DNA of 64,000 bases from Ctena decussata (Eukaryota; Mollusca; Bivalvia; Lucinida; Lucinidae): the NCBI GenBank assembly GCA_963989385.1, contig OZ022515.1, forward strand, positions 6,914,803-6,978,802. The letters are read 5' to 3'. Positions 45,243 to 57,169 of this stretch are shown piece by piece; the first letter of the stretch is position 1; every line of letters begins with the position of its first letter. The position numbers were made by a program, and so were the translations under genes. The notes beneath the pieces are model-generated. The model saw nothing but the letters and a program-made list of their open reading frames with translations, did not search any database and was not told the DNA's origin.

Positions 45243-45655
45243 ACTTATTTAAATACCAGGAAATATAAATTTGTTGGAATATGTCAGTTTTATTAGTTGT
45301 TGCAAAAAGTCCTAGTTAATTGGTTGGAGAATATTGTTTCATGTTGAATTTAACTTTAAAATATGAAAAAAGTGTGTGATTAAGTTTTCTGTTTAAACGG
45401 GCTACCATACCTTGATGAATACACGAGAAAAGCCCCACGATGACGTCATATGACACCAGTGCGCAAAATGACCGGACATTTGAACACTGGGAAAACATGG
45501 TGGTAAGTGTTTTCATGGCTGAAATCTCGCTGTTTTGCTGAATTTTATCATTATTTGTTAGTGCAGTCATATAAATAGCATGTTGGTACTGGTGGATACA
45601 TGATTGTTTCAAATTTTTATTGATTTGGTCAGCGTGAACAAACGCGATTACTGCT
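45243..45655. other. 3' non-coding part of the pogo-like element
   Basis: It lies between the transposase stop and the right terminal repeats. The minus-strand frame 45316-45612 has no domain. Confidence 0.4.
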
Positions 45656-45681
45656 TAGGTGCGCAAGATGACTGGACAACA

Positions 45682-46104
45682 TCGTATGGTAAAAATTCCC
45701 ATAGGAATTTCGATTTTTTTCCCATGGGATTTACAAAACTCCCAAGTGATTTAATATCTTTGGCGCGAAACATATAGAAATTAAGGTCTATGACCTATTT
45801 TTATGTTTTAAGTGTTTTATGTGTCTAAGAAGACTATAAAGACAAGTGAAGTTTGCAATAAGACGGTATTGCGAAAAAAGAACAACAAAAAAAAACAAAA
45901 AACAAACAAACTAGAAATATGTCCATATAACACGGATGCCCCCGCCTAGTGCCATAAGTAAGATGGTGCCTTGTTTAAGGTACTAAGGTGCTGGCACTTG
46001 TAGGATAACTAGGTTCACAAAGGCAGACTTCTGTGGTACATGTTTTATTGTTTTCCTTAGGCAGATATATTGTGCCTCTCGGATCCAGAGAAGTGTGTGT
46101 GTGA

Positions 46105-46107
<3 letters not shown>
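45682..46107. other. No gene seen
   Basis: AT-rich with A-rich/AAAC low complexity at 45885-45910. Confidence 0.35.
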
Positions 46108-46162
<55 letters not shown>

Positions 46163-46173
46163 GGGGGGGGGGG
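46108..46173. repeat. (GT)n microsatellite plus G-run
   Basis: GT dinucleotides run to 46160, then A and a run of twelve G. The His/Thr-rich frames on the minus strand (45975-46343 and 45983-46195) are translations of this microsatellite. Confidence 0.97.
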
Positions 46174-46437
46174 TGGCGTTGGACGGAGGTGTCATGACTG
46201 TGATATGTGCTGTATCTTATCACAGAAATGGATGTCATGCAACTTTCCAAAAGAAATAGCCCGGAAACAAGTAACTTTTCAAAAACTAACAAACGGAAAC
46301 CATTATTGTATGAGATGAAGTTGAAAAAGGGCAATAACTCCAAAAGTAATAGGCAGATTTTACATTAAATTAAACCTGACTAGTATTTTATAATTATATA
46401 TATGTGTATAAAATATGAATCCAATACATTAATCTTT

Positions 46438-46515
46438 CCAGCCTACAGCGGGTCTTGAACTCGAGACTACCAGGTTAGCTGGCCAATGCTTAACCCACTG
46501 AACTACCGGAGCTTC
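46438..46515 (-). mobile_element. SINE tRNA-like head, family D
   Basis: The minus strand reads GCTCCGGTAGTTCAGTGGGT and then GTCTCGAGTTCAAGACCCGC: clear A- and B-box sequences. The acceptor arm does not pair well, and the anticodon arm is CCAG..CTGG. Probably a SINE head; body not identified. Confidence 0.5.
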
Positions 46516-46844
46516 TGTCTCTTTGACTCAATGTGGCTTCTCTGGACTGCGCTATCCTTTCTAAAAAGACTCTTCTCTTAATGGAAGAAATTTACTTCTA
46601 TGCGAAGACATTGTCCTTTAAAAATTGATACCATTGAAAAGGAAAGCAGATTATAAAAAGACTGTAATTGTATCAAACCAAATTAAATATATTCTAAACC
46701 AATTTTAATTACACTTAACGATATAAATTCTACCTTATCCCATTTTACAGCACGTGTTGCAAGATAAACCTAGGAACCAGTTGAGAAATCTGAGGCGTTT
46801 GTGTCGGTAAACTCTTTTATCATGCATCTGCTGAAAAATTCACC

Positions 46845-47040
46845 TGATAACAAGGGTATGATAACATGATGTGATATAATGTCACTTTAGAACTGCGCTT
46901 GCGCGAATGTTATCAGGCGATGCCTTATGAAGCGATCTCTGAAGACGATTGGCTACATACTGACGTTGGCCGTGATAACAACGGTCGATTGGTTAAATGA
47001 CGTCACCGACTTACGTCACAACGCATTCGCAACGTCAACA
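46845..47040 (+). repeat. Dispersed repeat R5, copy 1
   Basis: Aligns with 63880-64000: GTGAT(A/G)TAATGTCACTTTA-like text, TGCGCTTGCGC(G/A)AATG, TTATCAGGCG, CGATTGGC(T/C)ACATACTGAC and GTGATAA. The outer part forms an inverted pair CACCTGATAAC / GTTATCAGGCG. Non-coding. Confidence 0.75.
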
Positions 47041-47127
47041 AGTTCGGACAAAACTGTGTTTGCTTTTCATTTGTTTGACTCTTTTACGCCGTAAAATTTC
47101 TGACGATGCATGATAAATAGAAAACTA

Positions 47128-47259
47128 TGATAGTGTCTTTTGATATCAAGTTTATCAGGCTCGACCAGAAACACGTCGGACCGGCTCGGCAAGCCTCGCC
47201 ATTCCTACGCTGTTTCTGGTCTCGCCTGATAAACTTGATATCAAAAGATACTAACATGG
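47128..47259. repeat. Inverted repeat with ~50-bp arms
   Basis: CTTTTGATATCAAGTTTATC and AGGCTCGACCAGAAAC on the left (about 47128-47178) pair with GTTTCTGGTCTCGCCTGATA then AACTTGATATCAAAAGATAC on the right (about 47211-47259). The spacer is GC-rich. Its right edge is immediately next to the start of the duplicated segment at 47261. Confidence 0.88.
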
Positions 47260-47851
47260 TATTCTCTATTTTGAAGCAACCTCTGATTTCGCACTAATAT
47301 CCTTAGTACAAGTGTATATATGATACTTAGCTAATATTTGTCCGAGGCCGGTTCAAGAAAGGAAAAAAAACATTGTTTTAATAAAACTGCCTCTTGCCCT
47401 TCGGGTATAACATCTCTACCATTTCGAGAAAAGTATGGTCGTCGATTTATGTGAATTTATGCATTATTTATTCTTTATTTTATTTCTGATTTTTATCACA
47501 TCCATGGATTCTTTCAAATTGCCAAGTTGAAAGATAAAACTCTTGTTATATGATTTATTATCAATGTGGTCGAGTATTTGCAACACTTTGCAGTTTCAAA
47601 GATATAAACTATTTTTAATTATTTCCAAACTTTCGTTGTTGGGTTTCAAACACGCAGGATTGTCTCATTAGTTTGACCGTACAGTCAGATAAAGCCCTCG
47701 CCCGTCTGTAGTTAAGTCCGTCCTTCTGTCTGTTTGGAATCTTGTCCCCGCATTTTCGCCACCGTATTCAATTGCATCATATTGATTTGAAAATTTGTAG
47801 CTTGAGTACTTATGATTTGAATATGTGCAAGTGGGTTTTGATTGAGTTTTT

Positions 47852-49815
47852 AGCTCATCTGAGCCAGTGGCTCCGGGGGAGCTTATAGAATGGTAAGGCT
47901 CCGTTGTCCGTCGTCCGTCCGTCGTCCGTCCGTCCGTCCGTCCACACTTTCAAACAACTTCTCCTCTGAAGCCACTTGGCCGATTGTAACCAAATTTCAT
48001 ATAGAGCCTTTTGGGACCTTAGGAACGAAAAGTTGTTCAAACGGTCCTGGTCACATGACCAACATAACCGCCATGCCCATATATGGTAAAAACCTAAAAA
48101 TATCTTCTTCTCCAGAACTAATAGGCCGATGGCCTTGAGACTTGGTATGTAGCATTTGATACGCAAGTACTACCAAGATTGTTCAAATTATGACCTTGGG
48201 TTGACCTTGACCTTTCAAACGGTACGGTCAAATTTGCTTCCATATGCTTTTATACGGCAAAATGCTACAACATAAGATTTCTTGGAAACTGTTGAAGATT
48301 TTGGGCTAAAATTAGTATCTACAGTCATCTTGATGAGTACATAAAATTTATGAGTACAAGAGGTCATGGTCATTCTTTGACAGTTGACTCAGAACTTTCA
48401 TATTTTTTCCAAGTTATAACAATCTCCTTAAAAGCCACTGGGCCCATTGAAATGAAATTTCATATAAGATATTCATGGATTGAGGGAACGAAAATTTATT
48501 CATACGGTCCAGGTCACATGACCATCATGGCCACCACGCCCATATATGGTAAAAACCTTTAAAAATCTTCTTAAACCGATGGCCTTGAAACTCGATATGT
48601 ATCATTTGGTACTAAAGTACTATCATGATTGTTCAAATTATGACCATGGGTAGACCTTGACCTTTTTTACGGCAAGATCAATTATGGGAAAATGCTAGAA
48701 CATAAGACTTCGTGGAAAGTTTTGAAGATTTTGACCTAAAATTTGTATAAACAGCCATCTTAATGAGTACATGAAGATTTGTGAGTACAAGAGGTCAAGG
48801 TCATTCTTTGACCTTTGACCCAGAACACTCATATTTTGACAATTTCAAACAATCTCCTCAAAAACCTCTGCGTCAGTTGTGACCAAATTCATATAGAGCC
48901 TCCGGGGTGGAGGGAATGAAAATTTTTCTCTAACGGTCCTGGTCACATAACCAACATTGTCGCCATGCCCATATTTGGTAAAAACCTTTAAAAATCTTCT
49001 TCTCCAGAACCAACTGACCGATGGCATTGAGACTTGGTATGTAGCATTGGGTACTCGAGTACTATCAAGTTTGTTCAAATTATGACTTTGGGTTGACCTT
49101 GACCTTTTTTACAGCAAAGTCAAATATGGGAAAATGCTATAACATAAGATTTCATGGAACATTTTGAAGATTTTGGCCTAAAAATTGGTATATACAGCTG
49201 TCTTAATGAGGTCATGAAGAATTATGAGCAGAAGAGGTCAGGGTCATTTGATCCAGATGTCATATTTTGATGATTTTCAAACATTAAAATTTTCCTCAAA
49301 AAAACAAAGGACCAATTGTAAACACATTTCATATAGAGCCTCAAGGAATTGATTGAATGAAAATTTGTTCAAACCGTCCGGGTCACATGACCAACATGGC
49401 CGCCATTACCATTTATGGTATAAATCTTTAATATTTTTCTTCTCCAGAACCAATACAACTATGGCCTTTAAACTGTGTAAGTAGCATGGAGTACTAGAGT
49501 ACTAGCATTGAATACTCGAGTACTATCAAGATTGTTCAAAGTATGACCTTGGGTTTACCTTGACCTTTTTTGCGGCATGGTTAAATATGGGAAAATGCTA
49601 GAACATAAGATTTCATGGAAAGTTTTGAAAATTTTGGACTAAAATGGTATATATAGTTGTCTCAATGAGTACATGAAGATTTATGAGTAGAGGTGGTCAA
49701 GGTCATTCTTTGACTTTTGACCCAAGACTCATACTTTGACAATTTCAGTCATGATAAGAAAAAGCCAACTTGCCAATTGCTCAAGTGAGCGATTCAGGGC
49801 CTCATGGCCCTCTTG
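47852..49815 (-). mobile_element. Pearl-like / Helentron-type element 3, copy 1
   Basis: Minus orientation. The plus-strand left edge is the hairpin end (AGCTCATCTGAGCC-AGT-GGCTCCGGGGGAGCT) followed by the GTCC microsatellite. The core has four ~440-bp degenerate units, each with CATATATGGTAAAAACCT-like text, GACCTTGGGTTGACCTTGAC, AACATAAGA and GAGTACATGAAGATT. The plus-strand right edge TTGCTCAAGTGAGCG leads into GGGCCTCATGGCCCTCTTG, matching the left ends of elements 1 and 2. Flanks TTGAGTTTTT / TTCTTAAT show no target duplication. Confidence 0.85.
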
Positions 49816-50655
49816 TTCTTAATACAGGTATACCCAGGTTGCCCTTACTAACTAGGACCACCTTATCTTTGCAACTCTTGGAGCATTATTAAAATGACTT
49901 GAAACCATGCTGAAAGTTTTACAATGACCTGAAGCATGCGCAGTGCATGTGTTTTTTTTTTTATCTTCAATTGCCATACTTTAAAAAGTTAAAACCCCTT
50001 ATCAGGTTTTTGCATTTTTCTAATTTTCGAAATCTATTGACAAAAAACTGATTATTGGTATTGTCAGGAGCATTTGATATTTGAATCACTTATAATATGG
50101 CTAGGATATGCTGCGTTGAAAGTTAGACGTATAAGTCAATGACTTTTAGACTCAGAGGCTGAATTTTCGTTAATGCACTGTTCGTTTTTTCATCAGATTC
50201 TTATAAGCACAGTGATGGTTCCTGTTAGAGTTTTATTGGGTATATAGTCTTGATCAGTTGCTATGTTGTTTGTTCTTAAATCTCAATCACCTGATAAACA
50301 TACAAGCATCGTTCATAAACATCGTCTTTGAGAAGCCAAAAAGTCTGGCCGTTGCCTTTAACATTTCAAAGGCAGACAAAATTTATATAACTAGATTCAT
50401 TTTAATGTAGACACATAAATTGATCTATCAACCTCTCGAAATTTTTGTGAAACTAGGAAAAATATTTATTATTAATAATGTATTATTCTGTAAAATACAG
50501 TATTTGACCTAATAACTGCACACAATCTAACAAGCCCACATTATCATGATTGAGGGAACTTCTGAAGCATATGATGGTAATCACACATATTTTTACTGTT
50601 CTGACCCTTAACCTGTTAAAAAGAGCTGACATACTAAAAAAATTTTCAGGTGTCA
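49816..50655. other. No gene seen (in duplicated segment)
   Basis: Contains the T-run (about 49952) that differs between the two copies. The same sequence lies at 54660-55498 in copy 2. Confidence 0.4.
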
Positions 50656-50660
50656 CTTAA

Positions 50661-52096
50661 AGGGAAATCACCCTATAAAAACTGCCATTGAAATTTTGTT
50701 GAAACTTCACTCAGTGGTAGAATATTATATGCTAAGTGAAAAAATGAAATAAAAAAAGGGGTCACCGTACTACTTTTTGAGATAACGCAGCGCCATCTAT
50801 GTGCCTGCTTAAAACATGACTATGTCTATTACGAACACTTTATCCGAGAAAATAGATGACCGATCGTTTCGAAATAAAGATTAATTAACTCCTCTTTCTT
50901 GTCTCTTTGTTTGCCTATCAAAATTATCATCGTCGTATGTCTCATTATATAGGTTATTTTCAGTTTTTAGTTTCCCGCCATTTTCCATTAGTGGAAAAAA
51001 CGTGGAATTTCTTCAATATAAAAAGTTCCACCATTGAAATTTTTATATACTTTTGATATAGTAAAGGAATGATCCACCTCGTGCAAATAAGCAAATAAAA
51101 AATAGAGGTCAGCGACCAAATATTCGAGTTATGGAAGGAAAACCACTTTTATTTCGTGCGGTTTTCATATAAGCGCGTTGACGTCAAGGTTTTATGCGTT
51201 GACGTCGCTTTCTATTTGGCGCCATCAACGGCCATATGGATAGCGCTCTTACCTTTCGATGCTTCTTATAGCAATGCAATATAATTCCCTATTCAATTTC
51301 AGCAATGCTCTTATGTCTTGAACATATAGTCTATATGAAATTGTCGCCTTCAAAATTTTCTCGTATGCAGACAACACATTAATGAGAGAAATTCCAAGGA
51401 CTGAAACTTGGCAGCATGTTCATTGTTATTTTTCATAGAATTTCGAACTTTTTTCTTGGTCCAGATTATATCACATTTATATCTAATGAACAAGTTTATG
51501 TGCGAACATTCAACTTGTTGGACCCGGCCACTGCCTGGCATGTACTTTCACGGCAAAGCTTTGTCCGTGGTGCATGATTTCAATTTATCATTTAATGATG
51601 AGACCAATTTTGGAGGATATGCATTTTGATAATTTTCCCTGTTCGCATCGAGAATCTATGAATCCTGTTGAAAGTCTAGGGCGATTAGTGAAAAGTAAGA
51701 GTGTCGCCGCCTAGCCGTTGTAAAATTTGTATCTTACGAGAACAATATGGCTGATCGTCTTAATTACTTGCGTTAAATCTTAGGAGCAAATATTCAAAAA
51801 GAAAAGAAAAAGACAAAACATAATTACCATACCGACATGAGCTAACAATAAAAGCTTAGATCATCCTGCGCATTTGCTCAGTCTGATCTCCGCTTTCAAT
51901 GTTTCCATGGGTATTTCATGACTCAAGCAAATGGTACTAAGTCCTTATTTGTTTTTATACTTGCATTTAGTAATTACGAGATTCAAAACGCGCTTGCAGT
52001 TTTCACATCCTCTCCTTACCTTACCTGACATTTTATTCCTAAAAAATTACACACTACCCGCCAAAAAAATTGGCGCTCTCTTTTCCGTATAAAATT
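50661..52096. mobile_element. TTAA-flanked element, truncated copy
   Basis: Starts with TTAA then AGGGAAATCACC, as at 55504, but ends at the duplication junction without its right terminus. Opposed frames 51350-51541 and 51408-51629 are not recognisable. Confidence 0.75.
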
Positions 52097-55000
52097 ATTC
52101 TCTATTTTGAAGCAACCTCTGATTTCGCACTAATATCCTTAGTACAAGTGTATATATGATACTTAGCTAATATTTGTCCGAGGCCGGTTCAAGAAAGGAA
52201 AAAAAACATTGTTTTAATAAAACTGCCTCTTGCCCTTCGGGTATAACATCTCTACCATTTCGAGAAAAGTATGGTCGTCGATTTATGTGAATTTATGCAT
52301 TATTTATTCTTTATTTTATTTCTGATTTTTATCACATCCATGGATTCTTTCAAATTGCCAAGTTGAAAGATAAAACTCTTGTTATATGATTTATTATCAA
52401 TGTGGTCGAGTATTTGCAACACTTTGCAGTTTCAAAGATATAAACTATTTTTAATTATTTCCAAACTTTCGTTGTTGGGTTTCAAACACGCAGGATTGTC
52501 TCATTAGTTTGACCGTACAGTCAGATAAAGCCCTCGCCCGTCTGTAGTTAAGTCCGTCCTTCTGTCTGTTTGGAATCTTGTCCCCGCATTTTCGCCACCG
52601 TATTCAATTGCATCATATTGATTTGAAAATTTGTAGCTTGAGTACTTATGATTTGAATATGTGCAAGTGGGTTTTGATTGAGTTTTTAGCTCATCTGAGC
52701 CAGTGGCTCCGGGGGAGCTTATAGAATGGTAAGGCTCCGTTGTCCGTCGTCCGTCCGTCGTCCGTCCGTCCGTCCGTCCGTCCGTCCACACTTTCAAACA
52801 ACTTCTCCTCTGAAGCCACTTGGCCGATTGTAACCAAATTTCATATAGAGCCTTTTGGGACCTTAGGAACGAAAAGTTGTTCAAACGGTCCTGGTCACAT
52901 GACCAACATAACCGCCATGCCCATATATGGTAAAAACCTAAAAATATCTTCTTCTCCAGAACTAATAGGCCGATGGCCTTGAGACTTGGTATGTAGCATT
53001 TGATACGCAAGTACTACCAAGATTGTTCAAATTATGACCTTGGGTTGACCTTGACCTTTCAAACGGTACGGTCAAATTTGCTTCCATATGCTTTTATACG
53101 GCAAAATGCTACAACATAAGATTTCTTGGAAACTGTTGAAGATTTTGGGCTAAAATTAGTATCTACAGTCATCTTGATGAGTACATAAAATTTATGAGTA
53201 CAAGAGGTCATGGTCATTCTTTGACAGTTGACTCAGAACTTTCATATTTTTTCCAAGTTATAACAATCTCCTTAAAAGCCACTGGGCCCATTGAAATGAA
53301 ATTTCATATAAGATATTCATGGATTGAGGGAACGAAAATTTATTCATACGGTCCAGGTCACATGACCATCATGGCCACCACGCCCATATATGGTAAAAAC
53401 CTTTAAAAATCTTCTTAAACCGATGGCCTTGAAACTCGATATGTATCATTTGGTACTAAAGTACTATCATGATTGTTCAAATTATGACCATGGGTAGACC
53501 TTGACCTTTTTTACGGCAAGATCAATTATGGGAAAATGCTAGAACATAAGACTTCGTGGAAAGTTTTGAAGATTTTGACCTAAAATTTGTATAAACAGCC
53601 ATCTTAATGAGTACATGAAGATTTGTGAGTACAAGAGGTCAAGGTCATTCTTTGACCTTTGACCCAGAACACTCATATTTTGACAATTTCAAACAATCTC
53701 CTCAAAAACCTCTGCGTCAGTTGTGACCAAATTCATATAGAGCCTCCGGGGTGGAGGGAATGAAAATTTTTCTCTAACGGTCCTGGTCACATAACCAACA
53801 TTGTCGCCATGCCCATATTTGGTAAAAACCTTTAAAAATCTTCTTCTCCAGAACCAACTGACCGATGGCATTGAGACTTGGTATGTAGCATTGGGTACTC
53901 GAGTACTATCAAGTTTGTTCAAATTATGACTTTGGGTTGACCTTGACCTTTTTTACAGCAAAGTCAAATATGGGAAAATGCTATAACATAAGATTTCATG
54001 GAACATTTTGAAGATTTTGGCCTAAAAATTGGTATATACAGCTGTCTTAATGAGGTCATGAAGAATTATGAGCAGAAGAGGTCAGGGTCATTTGATCCAG
54101 ATGTCATATTTTGATGATTTTCAAACATTAAAATTTTCCTCAAAAAAACAAAGGACCAATTGTAAACACATTTCATATAGAGCCTCAAGGAATTGATTGA
54201 ATGAAAATTTGTTCAAACCGTCCGGGTCACATGACCAACATGGCCGCCATTACCATTTATGGTATAAATCTTTAATATTTTTCTTCTCCAGAACCAATAC
54301 AACTATGGCCTTTAAACTGTGTAAGTAGCATGGAGTACTAGAGTACTAGCATTGAATACTCGAGTACTATCAAGATTGTTCAAAGTATGACCTTGGGTTT
54401 ACCTTGACCTTTTTTGCGGCATGGTTAAATATGGGAAAATGCTAGAACATAAGATTTCATGGAAAGTTTTGAAAATTTTGGACTAAAATGGTATATATAG
54501 TTGTCTCAATGAGTACATGAAGATTTATGAGTAGAGGTGGTCAAGGTCATTCTTTGACTTTTGACCCAAGACTCATACTTTGACAATTTCAGTCATGATA
54601 AGAAAAAGCCAACTTGCCAATTGCTCAAGTGAGCGATTCAGGGCCTCATGGCCCTCTTGTTCTTAATACAGGTATACCCAGGTTGCCCTTACTAACTAGG
54701 ACCACCTTATCTTTGCAACTCTTGGAGCATTATTAAAATGACTTGAAACCATGCTGAAAGTTTTACAATGACCTGAAGCATGCGCAGTGCATGTGTTTTT
54801 TTTTTATCTTCAATTGCCATACTTTAAAAAGTTAAAACCCCTTATCAGGTTTTTGCATTTTTCTAATTTTCGAAATCTATTGACAAAAAACTGATTATTG
54901 GTATTGTCAGGAGCATTTGATATTTGAATCACTTATAATATGGCTAGGATATGCTGCGTTGAAAGTTAGACGTATAAGTCAATGACTTTTAGACTCAGAG

Positions 55001-56939
55001 GCTGAATTTTCGTTAATGCACTGTTCGTTTTTTCATCAGATTCTTATAAGCACAGTGATGGTTCCTGTTAGAGTTTTATTGGGTATATAGTCTTGATCAG
55101 TTGCTATGTTGTTTGTTCTTAAATCTCAATCACCTGATAAACATACAAGCATCGTTCATAAACATCGTCTTTGAGAAGCCAAAAAGTCTGGCCGTTGCCT
55201 TTAACATTTCAAAGGCAGACAAAATTTATATAACTAGATTCATTTTAATGTAGACACATAAATTGATCTATCAACCTCTCGAAATTTTTGTGAAACTAGG
55301 AAAAATATTTATTATTAATAATGTATTATTCTGTAAAATACAGTATTTGACCTAATAACTGCACACAATCTAACAAGCCCACATTATCATGATTGAGGGA
55401 ACTTCTGAAGCATATGATGGTAATCACACATATTTTTACTGTTCTGACCCTTAACCTGTTAAAAAGAGCTGACATACTAAAAAAATTTTCAGGTGTCACT
55501 TAAAGGGAAATCACCCTATAAAAACTGCCATTGAAATTTTGTTGAAACTTCACTCAGTGGTAGAATATTATATGCTAAGTGAAAAAATGAAATAAAAAAA
55601 GGGGTCACCGTACTACTTTTTGAGATAACGCAGCGCCATCTATGTGCCTGCTTAAAACATGACTATGTCTATTACGAACACTTTATCCGAGAAAATAGAT
55701 GACCGATCGTTTCGAAATAAAGATTAATTAACTCCTCTTTCTTGTCTCTTTGTTTGCCTATCAAAATTATCATCGTCGTATGTCTCATTATATAGGTTAT
55801 TTTCAGTTTTTAGTTTCCCGCCATTTTCCATTAGTGGAAAAAACGTGGAATTTCTTCAATATAAAAAGTTCCACCATTGAAATTTTTATATACTTTTGAT
55901 ATAGTAAAGGAATGATCCACCTCGTGCAAATAAGCAAATAAAAAATAGAGGTCAGCGACCAAATATTCGAGTTATGGAAGGAAAACCACTTTTATTTCGT
56001 GCGGTTTTCATATAAGCGCGTTGACGTCAAGGTTTTATGCGTTGACGTCGCTTTCTATTTGGCGCCATCAACGGCCATATGGATAGCGCTCTTACCTTTC
56101 GATGCTTCTTATAGCAATGCAATATAATTCCCTATTCAATTTCAGCAATGCTCTTATGTCTTGAACATATAGTCTATATGAAATTGTCGCCTTCAAAATT
56201 TTCTCGTATGCAGACAACACATTAATGAGAGAAATTCCAAGGACTGAAACTTGGCAGCATGTTCATTGTTATTTTTCATAGAATTTCGAACTTTTTTCTT
56301 GGTCCAGATTATATCACATTTATATCTAATGAACAAGTTTATGTGCGAACATTCAACTTGTTGGACCCGGCCACTGCCTGGCATGTACTTTCACGGCAAA
56401 GCTTTGTCCGTGGTGCATGATTTCAATTTATCATTTAATGATGAGACCAATTTTGGAGGATATGCATTTTGATAATTTTCCCTGTTCGCATCGAGAATCT
56501 ATGAATCCTGTTGAAAGTCTAGGGCGATTAGTGAAAAGTAAGAGTGTCGCCGCCTAGCCGTTGTAAAATTTGTATCTTACGAGAACAATATGGCTGATCG
56601 TCTTAATTACTTGCGTTAAATCTTAGGAGCAAATATTCAAAAAGAAAAGAAAAAGACAAAACATAATTACCATACCGACATGAGCTAACAATAAAATCTT
56701 AGATCATCCTGCGCATTTGCTCAGTCTGATCTCCGCTTTCAATGTTTCCATGGGTATTTCATGACTCAAGCAAATGGTACTAAGTCCTTATTTGTTTTTA
56801 TACTTGCATTTAGTAATTACGAGATTCAAAACGCGCTTGCAGTTTTCACATCCTCTCCTTACCTTACCTGACATTTTATTCCTAAAAAATTACACACTAC
56901 CCGCCAAAAAAATTGGCGCTCTCTTTTCCGTATAAAATT
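52097..56939 (+). repeat. 4.84-kb tandem duplication, copy 2
   Basis: Directly abuts copy 1; the junction reads TATAAAATT|ATTCTCTATT (52090-52106). Beyond 56939 the sequence continues CTTCAGCCCC, which completes the TTAA-flanked element, so this copy carries the original right flank and copy 1 the original left flank. Confidence 0.97.
52688..54659 (-). mobile_element. Pearl-like / Helentron-type element 3, copy 2
   Basis: Duplicate of 47852-49815 with two more GTCC units in the microsatellite (52741-52786). It did not transpose: it sits in the same flanks as copy 1. Confidence 0.9.
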
Positions 56940-57163
56940 CTTCAGCCCCATTTTTGTCGTATTTTTTCTTTTGTCCAGTTTTATATATTTACCATTTTTC
57001 TGTCGCAAAACACTTATACATTTGTTTCAACAAAGAGCCCATGTTGTCTTCGAAAGTGACGTAAACGTTTTAGCGTTACGGCAAACGACGTCATGATAAC
57101 CATAGCAGGAAACAATGACGCTGCGTCAAAATGTATGCGCACGAACATTGAGGCGATTTCCCT
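55504..57163. mobile_element. Complete TTAA-flanked DNA element, ~1.66 kb
   Basis: Termini AGGGAAATCACC and GGCGATTTCCCT are inverted with one mismatch and are flanked by TTAA on both sides (55500-55503 and 57164-57167). TTAA duplication is typical of piggyBac and Kolobok superfamilies. No transposase is legible, so it is non-autonomous. Subterminal parts also carry TGACGTCA-like and AACGACGTCATGA motifs. Confidence 0.8.
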
Positions 57164-57169
57164 TTAAGA

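Larger units (their letters stand above)
42774..45681 (+). mobile_element. Pogo-superfamily DNA transposon, decayed
   Basis: The left terminus has two tandem motifs, GTCCGGTGAACTTGCGC and GTCCGGTCATCTTGCGCAC (42776-42812). The right side has two inverted relatives, GTGCGCAAAATGACCGGAC (about 45459-45477) and GTGCGCAAGATGACTGGAC (about 45659-45677). They are likely transposase-binding terminal and subterminal repeats; exact outer ends and target duplication are unresolved. It encodes the broken transposase at 43432-45242. A TTTTATTTTCAG stretch at 43410-43421 just upstream of the ATG looks like a splice acceptor, so a 5' non-coding exon is possible. Confidence 0.8.
47261..52096 (+). repeat. 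4.84-kb tandem duplication, copy 1
   Basis: Matches 52097-56939 base for base in every part compared. Differences noticed: the GTCC microsatellite is 8 bases shorter here (about 47905-47943), the T-run near 49952 is one base longer, and one substitution (AAAGCTTAG here, AAATCTTAG there, near 51853). Offset is 4836, then 4844, then 4843. Contents: pearl-like element 3 and the left part of a TTAA-flanked element. No gene; repeated frames such as 47855-48166 minus lie in the pearl-like element. Confidence 0.97.

Noticed and set aside
45975..46343. His/Thr-rich protein
   Set aside because: It is a translation of the (GT)n microsatellite.
47855..48166. Conserved protein encoded in both duplicated copies (also 52504-53010)
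   Set aside because: The identity follows from the DNA duplication; the frame reads through a GTCC microsatellite and pearl-like repeat units.
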